Below are positions 47,331-57,069 of a stretch of 64,000 bases of DNA, in pieces. The notes under the pieces were generated by a model that saw nothing but the letters and a program-made list of their open reading frames with translations, made no database searches and was not told the origin of the DNA. Source of the stretch: Paragyromitra xinjiangensis (lineage: Eukaryota; Ascomycota; Pezizomycetes; Pezizales; Discinaceae); NCBI GenBank assembly GCA_038503065.1, contig JBCAMK010000010.1, forward strand, positions 682,001 through 746,000, in the 5' to 3' direction. Position 1 is the stretch's first letter, and each line of letters begins with the position of its first letter. The position numbers and the translations under genes are program-made.

Positions 47331-50300
47331 TTAACCGTCATACGTGACCGGCAGTATAGCTGTTAGCCCTGGTCTCGTGAAAATTAATGGGGAAACAGTA
47401 TTATGTGAGCAGCCGCCTCTTCCGATGCCGTTAGGTCGATATAGACAGAAGCCCTGGAGCAGCTTCGCCACGTCGGTATGCCCTCCAGCAGCCGCTTCTT
47501 GCAATGCTGTTTTACTGGAGCCGCCGGAGTAGGTATCGACAGAAGCCCCGCTCTCCAAGAGCAGCTTCACCACGTCGGTATGCCCTCCAGCAGCCGCTAC
47601 TTGCAATGCTGTTTTACTGGAGCCGCCGGAGAAGATATCGACAGAAGCCCCGTTCTCCAAGAGCAGCTTCACCACGTCGGTATGCCCTCCAGCAGCCGCT
47701 TCTTGCAATGCTGTTACACTGTAGTTGGAGTCGATATCGACAGAAGCCCCGTTCTCCAAGAGCAGCTTCACCACGTCGGTATACCCTCTTGCAGCCGCTT
47801 CTTGCAATGCTGTTAGACTGTAGTTGGGGTGGATATCGACAGAAGCCCCGTTCTCCAAGAGCAGCTTCACCACGTCGGTATGCCCTCTACCAGCCGCTAC
47901 TTGCAACGCTGTTGGACTGTAGTTGGAGTAGGTATCGACAGAAGCCCCGTTCTCCAAGAGCAGCTTCACCACGTCGGTATGCCCTCCAGCAGCCGCTACT
48001 TGCAATGCTGTTTTACTGAAGCGGCCGGAGAAGATATCGACAGAAGCTCCGCTCTCCAAGAGCAGCTTCACCACGTCGGTATGCCCTCCAGCAGCCGCTA
48101 CTTGCAATGCTGTTTTACTGGAGCCGCCGGAGTAGGTATCGACAGAAGCCCCGCTCTCCAAGAGCAGCTTCACCACGTCGGTATGCCCTCCAGCAGCCGC
48201 TACTTGCAATGCTGTTTTACTGGAGCCGCCGGAGTAGGTATCGACAGAAGCCCCGTTCTCCAAGAGCAGCTTCACCACGTCGGTATGCCCTCTTGCAGCC
48301 GCTACTTGCAATGCTGTTTTACTGGAGCCGCCGGAGTAGGTATCGACAGAAGCCCCGTTCTCCAAGAGCAGCTTCACCACGTCGGTATGCCCTCTTGCAG
48401 CTGCTACTTGCAATGCTGTTTTACTGGAGCCGCCGAAGTAGGTATCGACAGAAGCCCCGTTCTCCAAGAGCAGCTTCACCACGTCAGTATGCCCTCCAGC
48501 AGCCGCTACTTGCAATGCTGCTCCACTGGAGCCGCCGGAGTAGGTATCGACAGAAGCCCCGTTCTCCAAGAGCAGCTTCACCACGTCGGTATGCCCTCCA
48601 GCAGCCGCTTCTTGCAATGCTGTTGGATCAGCAGAAACCCCGTTCTCCAAGAGCAGCTTCACCACGCCGGTATGTCCTCCAACGACCGCTGTCTGTAATG
48701 CCACAGCCTGCTGCAGGCACATTTTTGGCCCAAAGCCCAATCTATGGTAGCTTTCTAACAAAAGACTAACCATGTCGATATGTCCGCCCTCCGCCGCCAT
48801 CCGCAGCGTCGTCCCACCGACGTTGGCGTCGACCCCCTTTTCCAAGAGTAACCTCAACACATCAACATGCCCAGATTTTATAGCCCATTGCGATGCTGCT
48901 TGGAGGTCGATGTTACTATCAACATCGGTATCGTTATCCAAGAGTAACTCCACCGCACCAACATGCCCGGCCTCGACGGCCCATCGTAGCATTGTCTGGT
49001 TATCGATACAAGCGCAAACGCCGACTTTTTTGTCCAGAAGTAGCTTTAGCATATTAAGACATCTAACTTCGATTGCCTGTTGAAGTAATTCCCTCCTGGC
49101 GGAAAGGTCTACCAATTCGGCACTCGGTGACCTGAATAACATCGAAAAAGTTGAACAAAATCCCCTTGAAACAGCCCCTTGCAACAGAACTAGGAAACTC
49201 GCTTTTGCTGAAGATGGCAAGAATCGCAAAATATCTATCTTATACTTTTGCCGGGTCAAGATACTCTGATCTTGATCATTGAGATTCAGATCCACTCCTA
49301 GAGACGAGAATTCGCTCCTCAACCCCTCGTACCAATCGTTTCTTTCCCTCGCTAACCATGGATCTCGCAGAGCACGGGTTGCAGACGGTCGATATCTCGG
49401 GTTTGCAGCCAATAATCCCCTAACAAAGTCGACCCCTTTTTCGCTAGCCTGGGACTCCTGCAAAACCTCAACCGGAAAGTCTTTGTGGCCAGAACAATAG
49501 TGGCAAAGAAATCCCATGTCAATTTTAGGGTCAGATGCCGACAAGCCAGATTCCAATGTCTCTAGATCATTTTCGAGGAATGGTGTTTGCGAGGTCAAGA
49601 TTTCGTGCACGAGACAACCCAACGACCACATATCTAAAGCGGTAGTGTATACTTGCCCCGACTTAAGCTCCGCAGGGAGTAATCCGTTGAGTTCCGGGGC
49701 TTGGTAGGCCATAGTCCCACACCTAGTTCGTAAGAAAGTATTTTTCGTTCTTTTCGATACTCCAAAATCGGCAATTTTAACCCAAATCGGATCAGGGGAG
49801 GCAACCAGAATATTCTGTAACCATCTTGTATCAGCATAAATCTAAGGATGCTAAGCGTAATATCAATACAGTTCAGGAGTCAAACCTGCGGTTTTAAATC
49901 GCGATGGCAAATTCCTTTCTCGTGTAAAACCTCGAGCCCCTCGAGAAGCTGCCTAGTAATCTCTCTGGCATTTATCTTTGCCTTATCTCGGTTCTTGATG
50001 TATTCGCTCAAATCTCCATGTTGAACATACTCCATCGCGAGGAAGATTTTTTCTGCGTTTTCGTACCAGCCAAAAAACTGCACGAACAAGTAGTCATGCT
50101 AAACACCCCCTATTAGTCTATACAGATATTAATATACTGTCGGAACTTACCTCTCTCAGCTTTGCCAAGGCTCGCAGCTCCTGCGTAAAGTCCACTTGTG
50201 CCTGGTTTCGGCGTAACTTTTTAACTGCCCTCAAGTGCCCACTTTCTTCTTCTCTCTCAAGCCAAACACTCCCAAACGTCCCCTCACCGATCCTTTTCCT

Positions 50301-50429
50301 TTTCCTCCACGTCGAGTCCCGCCGTAGTCTTGTCGAGAGATCCCATTCATATGTCGCATGAACTACACAATCATCACGAAATTCCGTTTCTAGCTTGTAA
50401 TAATTGATCTTCAAATTCGGGTTCGTCAT
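47331..50429 (-). CDS. Protein kinase-ankyrin repeat protein, 991 aa
   Basis: Three exons: 50151-50429, 49886-50098 and 47331-49814, total 2976 nt in frame. The kinase domain (about 41-300) looks active: glycine loop GEGTFGSV (48-55), catalytic Lys in AVKK (70), HRDLKPQN (158-165, spanning the second intron), DFG (180-182) and GTMAYQAPEL. A linker leads to diverged ankyrin repeats (from about 400), then about eleven nearly identical 32-34 aa repeats (GGHTDVVKLLLENGASVD plus a Tyr/Ser/Gly insert). The last repeat is cut by a small deletion and the tail reads out of the ancestral frame. Such kinase-ankyrin genes are expanded in Pezizomycetes; the substrate is unknown. The start is uncertain: the frame is open upstream to 50513 behind a TTTCAG acceptor-like site, so a short 5' exon is possible. 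Confidence 0.85.
47440..48690. repeat. Nearly identical ~102 bp ankyrin-coding repeats
   Basis: About eleven full units plus partial ones, 96-102 bp each, carry the same core (on the + strand TTCTCCAAGAGCAGCTTCAC then CACGTCGGTATGCCCTCCAG). Identity between units is very high at the DNA level, including third codon positions. The array therefore expanded recently or is kept uniform by unequal crossing over or gene conversion. Confidence 0.9.
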
Positions 50430-51647
50430 GGTTCGTCTATGGTTGAGCTTCAGCAAGAGGGGGGAGATCTTCAGCCGCGTCCTTCTCCCCAGCGCCAATT
50501 GTACAGCAAGCCTGAAACACAATACACCCTATCACACACATTTACGTACCGACGTATCATTGAGGCAAGCAGCTAAAGTAACCTCTGCCCACTAAATACC
50601 CCTTAACGGCCCAGTCCCGTACATACACCATAGATCAATCACATTCTAGACCCCAAATCTCAGACAGAACTCGGGGAGATATTGGATGAACGGCCCTGCA
50701 ACTCGAGACCCCTAACCTACCTCAACTGTCATCGCCTTCTGCACAGTAGGCTATGGTGTGCGCAGCCCAAGGCCAAGATCGAGCCAAATCCATATGAAAA
50801 CCCATAGAAGAGGAAAATTGTTCAGTATGAAACGTGTCCGGCCAGGTTAAACCAAAGTTTGTTTTCAAGCTGAGCTGATGTTACGAGGATGGTGTGAGGT
50901 ACTAGGGGAAATTTAAGTATACGGACGCCAAGACGCCAAGAACCTTAACCTAAGGCTTCTTGGCATCTGAATACTTAAATTTCCCCCAGTACACGCGGTA
51001 ACCGATCCCTCTAGCGTAGAAATCTCCGCGGCTGCAAGATCAGGTCTTAGCAAGAGTAAAACGAACTTCAATTATGGCATCCACCACTCCACAATGCATG
51101 GCATCGTATCTCGCAAAAGCCCGAGGCTAAGAGCCTCAAGCAATATGCCATATCAAGACTTTACACTATGCCACCTAATTATTGCATGTATTTTTTTGGC
51201 CAGCCAGATCAATAAACAGCAGTCTGCACTTCATCGCGACCACACTCACCACCAACAACGAAAGTGGCTTCTCGTAAATATTTCGCCAAGGGCTACAAAC
51301 TGATATCATAGCTTATATCCTCTGAAAGCTCATATTTAACTCACGGCATCGCTAGTAAGCACCCAAGTCGACAGCGTAGTGCAGAAATAACCATAAGCAC
51401 GTCCTCTTTGTAGGACCGCCTTGGACAGCATTAACTTTTGATAACCACACAGCTGGTCCCACCAGCTCCCCCGATGCAAGGTTTTACTTTAACGCCCATC
51501 ACCAATTCATTCATATCGTAACCACACTAGCTCGAAAGCCACATGCTCGGAACCCATTTATTTCATTTTTTTAAGATCCCAACCCACCCTACAAAGAAGA
51601 AACAAGAACAGATACAAAAAACCACAACAGAAAGCCCCAAGAAACCC
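50430..51647. other. Spacer between the kinase-ankyrin gene and RPL3, with a short MITE
   Basis: About 1.2 kb. It holds the promoter and leader of the kinase-ankyrin gene on the left, the 88 bp foldback element at 50902-50989, and the RPL3 3' UTR on the right. No coding frame is convincing. Confidence 0.55.
50902..50989. mobile_element. 88 bp foldback MITE with TA flanks
   Basis: The left half CTAGGGGAAATTTAAGTATA and the reverse complement of the right half CTGGGGGAAATTTAAGTATT are nearly identical. The match continues with a few differences through CCAAGA, so most of the element is one long hairpin. TA lies on both sides (50900-50901 and 50990-50991), as for Tc1/mariner-type insertions. 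Confidence 0.7.
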
Positions 51648-53229
51648 TTAAGCCGCAGCTGTCTTCTTGAGGGTACCCAGGAATGCGTGCTTCTCCTCCT
51701 TGGTCTGGTACTGTCCGTGCCCGAACTTGGATGAGGTATCGATCCACTTGAGGTCGACCTTCTCGAGGGCCTTGCGGGATGTGTGGATGAACATGGATTT
51801 CCGTAGGGTCATGACTCGCTTCTTGATACCGGGGATGGAGCCCTTAACCATGACGTAGTCGTTCTTGACCTCTCCGTAGTGGGGGAAACCACCGAGAGGA
51901 GTCTGGGATGGGGTGTTAGTTTGGCTCTTGCCTTTTTTTCAGGGGAATGGGAGACGAACGATAGTCTTCTTGGTGATATCGAACTCGGTGGAGGCATTGC
52001 CGGCATCATCAGCCTTACCAATACGGTAGATCTTGTGGTTGACGGAGGTACGATGATGGTAACCGTCTTGACCAGCACGAGCAACAGTCTATTTGGCGGG
52101 TAAGTTAGCTACCAAATCTGATACGATTCAGAATATAAGATTTCCAACATACCCATTGCACGTGCGCAGGATGCCAGGCACCAATACAAGCAACCTTCCT
52201 CAGACCCTTGTGCGTCTTCCTCGGCAGCTTCTTGGTTCCCCATCTTGAAGTAACACCAGAGTAACCGTGACCCTTAGTGACAGCAATCACATCAATCATC
52301 TCATCCTGCTCGAAAATAGTGCTGATCTCAATCGGCTTCTCAAACAGACCCCGAGCGAAATCAACCTTCTGGCCGACAGTACCACCATTAACCTGGATCT
52401 CCATAAGATGCGCCTTCTTCTGCTTGAGCGGGGTCTTGCGGATCTGGGAGTGTGCGAGGACACGGACAACGGTGCAGTACTTCTTGATACGCTCGAGCTC
52501 CTCAGCGATGGCCTTGCCCTCGCCGGCGTGCTTCTTGGCGTACTTGGTGAAAGCCTTCTTCTTGGATCTGTACCAGTTCTTGTAGAAGCGGCGCTTGAGT
52601 TCATCACTGAGATGCTCAGCCCAGACGGTAGTGAGTGAGCGGAGACCACGGGGAGTTTCGACGTATCCAACGACACCGACAGCGATCAACTACAGGTTGT
52701 TAATACCAGGCCATCTTGTTGTTGGAGAAATATGTCGGAGAAAACGTACAGGAGGAGTCTCGATAATCGAAACGGCCTCGACAACTTCACGCTTATGCAT
52801 CTTTGCACCAGGCCTGTCGAGATCACGGACAATGGTGGTCATACCAGCCTTGTATCCGAGGGAGGCAGTGAGATGGACGGGCTTCTTCTGGTCATCCTTG
52901 GGGAAGGACTATACGGAGAGTCAGTGGCCTATTTCTTCCATCCAAACACCCAACACAGTTCCCTTTTATCTTCTTACCTTAACCTTTCCTCTGTGACGGG
53001 CGGCCCTCTTCCTGGGAAGGAACGCAAGCGAACCGTGTCTAGGAGCTTCCTACAACCACCGTCAATACTCCAAAACCATATTATATCGTTGTCGATCATT
53101 CGAATAGTTTTAAATATATTTTGGTGAACATACGAATTTTCTCTACCAAACAATAAGTCAACATAAAAATCCCAGTCCCAGAGAGCATCAATTCAGACAC
53201 GGGAGACAAAGCCAACTTACGTGCGACAT
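51648..53229 (-). CDS. rpl3: Large ribosomal subunit protein uL3 (Rpl3), 389 aa
   Basis: A core protein of the 60S subunit that reaches the peptidyl-transferase centre. Seven exons: 53221-53229, 53134-53142, 52978-53049, 52750-52908, 52153-52689, 51960-52088 and 51648-51902, total 1170 nt in frame. The first exon codes only Met-Ser-His and the second is a 9 nt micro-exon for Arg-Lys-Phe, which together with exon 3 restores the universal [20 protein letters not shown] start. Family hallmarks follow: [79 protein letters not shown] and the HPAHVQW loop with its modified His region. Length agrees with eukaryotic L3 (about 387-403). No gap or frameshift. Confidence 0.97.
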
Positions 53230-53264
53230 CTCGAGCGATTGCTGGTCGGTTGTCGAAAATTGGT

Positions 53265-53273
53265 GGTAGGGTT
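53265..53273 (-). promoter_or_regulatory. AACCCTACC (HomolE/telo-box-like) before RPL3
   Basis: On the gene strand AACCCTACC lies about 36-44 bp before the RPL3 ATG. Related ACCCTACCCTA (HomolE) or AACCCTA boxes are common in ribosomal protein gene promoters. It may fall in the leader, so its role is uncertain. Confidence 0.35.
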
Positions 53274-53395
53274 GTCGTTGGGCGTTGGTTAATTGAAGTC
53301 GTCGAAATTGATCACAGTTGAAAACTGCTGTAGTGGGGCTTTCCGCTGGTGTTGTGTGTGGTGATGCTTAGTCAAAGGGTCTAGGGCTTGCTGAG

Positions 53396-53403
53396 CAGTC
53401 ACG
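53396..53403 (+). promoter_or_regulatory. HomolD-like box CAGTCACG before RPL3
   Basis: CAGTCACG differs by one base from the HomolD box CAGTCACA, which acts as a TATA substitute in fission yeast ribosomal protein genes. It is 167 bp upstream of the ATG. A one-mismatch 8-mer is suggestive only. Confidence 0.35.
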
Positions 53404-54229
53404 GTTTACTATCGCCGGGGAATGAAGTCTTGGCTGTGAGTTCTCCCCTAACCCTGTCTACTTCTGGGGCGAAACAACGTCTGCTCTTGAATAAATCTAC
53501 ACGAAGTACAATTTACCCGTAAATTCATGCTGGATAGGTATTCCATCTCTTCTCTCAACAGATTCATCTCGGACTCACTCTTCGGAGTAAGCATGACAGC
53601 GGCATTGAAAGCATCGATACTCAACCACCCCCGAAACTCAGGATACTTACCATAACCTATCCGGGTGGTTTTCTACAACGGTCTGGTACAAGCAGAGGAA
53701 CCGAAGCTTCTCCCCCAAAAATTCCACCAACAGACGTCACCTCTAACACATACGGTGACATACCAGTATAACTCCTGGAGTACACCCAGATAACTACAGG
53801 TAAGTCCGTATTAAATTATGAATTTATCCCATTGGCCCCAGACAGGCCATTACCGCACGTCTCGATTCCAGACCTTTTGGGAAAATCGCCATTTATTTTG
53901 GGTGGTTGACGCGAGTGTAGGGAGAATCCAGATTTTAAACACCAAATATTGAAAAGGTCTGGGCGACTGCAACGTGGGCACGAGACTATATCGCACCACG
54001 GTTGCTATGCTTTCGCGACAAAACAAAGTTGATCCATTCAAGTCAAAGCTGCAAGGCTAAAATACATTCCTGTTTCCCTAACACCCCTCGTCCCACTAAC
54101 TCCACAGCACAGCTGCAAAAACAGAAAACAAATGAAAATAGAGAGAGAACCCAACAAAAGAAAAAAATTAGCAAAGTAATCCATCACATCACTATCCCGA
54201 CCCATTACCCCCTATTCAGCTTCTCACCA

Positions 54230-55243
54230 CTACATCCCAAACGGTTGGCTCTCTCTCAGATCCGCTACCAGTCCCTCGACATTACTCATAAATTCCCCCA
54301 ACATCTTCTGCTTCTCCTCCGTCGTCTTCTCAATCCTCACCTCCTCTTTACCCTTCCTAGGATTCCTCGACGGCAATCTCTCTCCTGGAGCTCTCTCCCC
54401 TGGCACCTTCAAAACAGCCGGAGTTGATGTGCTCTCAGGCATGAGGTAGAAGTACAAAAACTCGAGGATTTTCAACTTGACTTCGCGAGGAGTGTCACGG
54501 CGTTTGAACAGCGAGGTAACAGTTGCGAGACCATCCAAGGCTTCGAATGTCTATTCAGGGAGCAATCAGCATTGATTCGATTACGTAGATGGAGGAGCAC
54601 TCACACGAGTATTAGCGGGATTATCCAGCAATCCACAAACCAAAGTTAGCAGAGTGGCGCACTGTACAGGTCCGCTATTTCCAGCATCAAGGAGGTCCAG
54701 CAGGACATTCATGTGGATCTCCCGTGCAAACAGTTTCCGTGACGAAGGGTGGAGCAGTAGCATCCCCTGTATCAAGTCAAGCGTAGATAAGATCAAAAGA
54801 TTATTTTGGCCACCTGCATCTCGCTATTAGCAACTCCCGTATCGATACTATGACAAAGAAGAGGGGCCATACTATTCGTTCGCCCAAGCAACCTCTCCAA
54901 ACACGAAATTAGTCGTATTGTAACTACACCCACAGCTACATTAGCTTCCCCTTTCCCCACGACACCCCAAAACTAACCAGCCAAACCCACCATTCCACTC
55001 AAATCCATTCTGTAGCCTCAAAAACTCTTTAAACGCCGCATCCTTTGGCCTCGTTGTCACCGGAGTTGCAGGGTTCGCTATAACCGGAGGACTACTAGCC
55101 CTATGCCTGTCACGATTGGGCGTGCCAGGGGGCTGGAGACACATTTTCGCCAAAAAGCCCTCAAGACATCTTAGCCCCTTACGAATATGCACCGGGTCGT
55201 AAGAAGAGAGCAGATCGAAAGATGTAGAAAGGAGATGCTCCAT
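54230..55243 (-). CDS. cdc14: Cdc14, septation initiation network (SIN) component, 277 aa
   Basis: This is the fission-yeast-type Cdc14 that binds the Sid1 kinase in the septation initiation network; it is unrelated to the Cdc14 phosphatase. Four exons: 54991-55243, 54873-54923, 54605-54813 and 54230-54550, total 834 nt in frame. The family pattern is clear: MEHLLSTSFDLLSSYDPVHI with IRKGLRCLEGFLAK, then FLRLQNGFEWN, LISCLERLLGR (from the 51 nt exon), LLILSTLDLIQGMLLLHPSS, LLDLLDAGN and TFEALDGLATVTSLFKRRDT with REVKLKILEFLYFYLMPE. The C-terminal tail is charged and probably helical. Length and exon-joint residues agree with filamentous ascomycete homologues. Confidence 0.93.
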
Positions 55244-56957
55244 GACGTTGTTGTTAGGGGGGCAGGAGAAAATTCGGTTGGTTGCTTGGAATGCTGGTTA
55301 TAGTAAGCTATCAGGAGCTTAGGTATCAGATGAGCTTCTTAGGAGAGAGCTGTAGGTCGTGGGTGCAGGTGCGTGATGCGCGGTGGGTGTGAATTTGTAG
55401 TGCAGGTTGCAGTGTCAACAAGCGCCAAGAGGGGGTTAGAGCCGCATTTCGCGTTTCCACAGCAACCGGGGTTGGTAGGAGGTTGGGTACATGCAGGTTT
55501 GATTGCGGTGGACCGCGGAAGCAATTATGGGACTGGTAAGTGATTTGGTTCTGTGGAGAAGGATCCTGAGTGGTTTGGGCTTTGTTTATTATGTAGAGTA
55601 GCCTAAGTTGATTTATTGTTATGGTGCATCACCATATGTCACTCAGGTACTACATGCACGAGTAGGAACGTGCTTGGGGACTTCCCAAATGGGGATTCAA
55701 TGTGGACCTTCTCTAAGAGTTAAATGCATAAAGCCGCCCTTTAGCATGAACAAAGCCCTAAGTGTGATGGAAATCACACCGCATCCCCAACCAGTTACCT
55801 AAACGTAAATCAACGGATTCCTCGAGTCCGACTCCGTTAGTAAATTGAAACATAGCAACCACTCCGAAACGCAGCACTTGACCTACTAGCTTTTATGTAG
55901 AACAATATGAAATTATTTGAGGAGCTATAAAAACTCAGAAAGTTTGTCACACCGCAGGTCCGTCACACAATTGCGGCCCCACTAGTCCAGCCCATACACA
56001 AGCCCACAGCCCAGATGCATCCTCAACCTTGGTGGATGATGATTGGCTAGTATTTAATAGGGAAAAAACATATGTATGTTTAAGACGGCAATAATATCAA
56101 AAATTAGTCATAACGCATGTAGCTCTGGCCTTGAAGCTTAAGGGCAAAAACTTTTGATAGTAAATGCCCCCAGTCCTGGGAAAGGGTATAGATGCGTTTA
56201 GATGCCCCGCTTTTTAGAGTTAATCCAAGACTACCATAGGACTCAGAAAATCAAGTATCAGATTCCACAAATTCCTTGACAACAAATAACACGATACGTT
56301 GATATACCAATGCTAGAGCATATGACACTCAGATCTAGATCAGACGTACTATCGTGGTCAGTATCGGCGAGGGGGCTTGAAAGAACCCAAAAATGATCAC
56401 GATAGTTAATTTAACGGAAAAGACGACAACTCATGTGTCTCAGAACTTTCCTTACTACCAAGAAATCAAAGAGACTAATCATACGATGTCACCCGCAATC
56501 GGATCGACCAAATCCACGGTACCGTAACACGAAATGCGGAGGTTCTGGAAGCGGCTCTATACAGTTGACATAATGAGATGGGGTACAGGACGCAAGTAGC
56601 CGCCGGAAGGTAGGAAGACGATAAGCACTTAGAAAACGATTTTTGTCGTATGAAAGTTTGCATTCTCCTTGGCCAAACTATGATGGAGCGAAGACGATGC
56701 GGAGATGACTTTAGTTGCTGACTCTGAGTTGGGAATACTTATCGCCGGATCGAGTCAGCCTATCGACTATGGTTACGGGTCCAACTACCTCCGGTTGATG
56801 CCTCTACGCGTATTCGATAAATAGTTGAAATTAGGTAGATAATACTATAGACAAACGAGCGAATTGTTTCCGTCACACGACGATCGTGATACGAGTGCTT
56901 ATATACCTTGGACGCATCATAAATGAGGAGTTGGATACAAAAAAATTAAGTATAATA

Positions 56958-57069
56958 GTAGAGACTTTGCGCTTTTGAGCCAGCCCTGGTTTTTAACCAA
57001 TCAGAAGCTGATCAGCACTAATCAAATTGCTAGAAATCGGGGCTGGATCTATTTGCGCAAAGTCTCTAG
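56958..57069. mobile_element. 112 bp MITE with TA flanks
   Basis: The left end GTAGAGACTTTGCGC and the reverse complement of the right end CTAGAGACTTTGCGC match except for the first base. Imperfect similarity continues inward (CCAGCCCTGGTTT against CCAGCCCCGATTT). TA is present on both sides (56956-56957 and 57070-57071). It has the same architecture as the elements at 39145 and 50902 but a different sequence. Confidence 0.65.

Larger units (their letters stand above)
53230..54229. other. RPL3 promoter region and Cdc14 3' spacer
   Basis: About 1 kb upstream of RPL3 and downstream of Cdc14, both on the - strand. The RPL3-proximal part has AACCCTACC on the gene strand (53265-53273) and a HomolD-like box at 53396-53403. 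I see no gene. Confidence 0.6.

Noticed and set aside
47440..48690. Regularly spaced direct repeats that could suggest a CRISPR-like array
   Set aside because: The units are contiguous ~102 bp ankyrin codons in a eukaryotic gene, with no unique spacers.
47344..48769. Long + strand open frames (up to 289 codons) across the ankyrin array
   Set aside because: They are antisense shadows of the repeat-coding frame: because the unit length is a multiple of three, a stop-free unit keeps several frames open.
53050..53220. Box C/D snoRNA in the RPL3 introns (known in other eukaryotes)
   Set aside because: No adequate RTGATGA and CTGA box pair near the intron ends in either intron.
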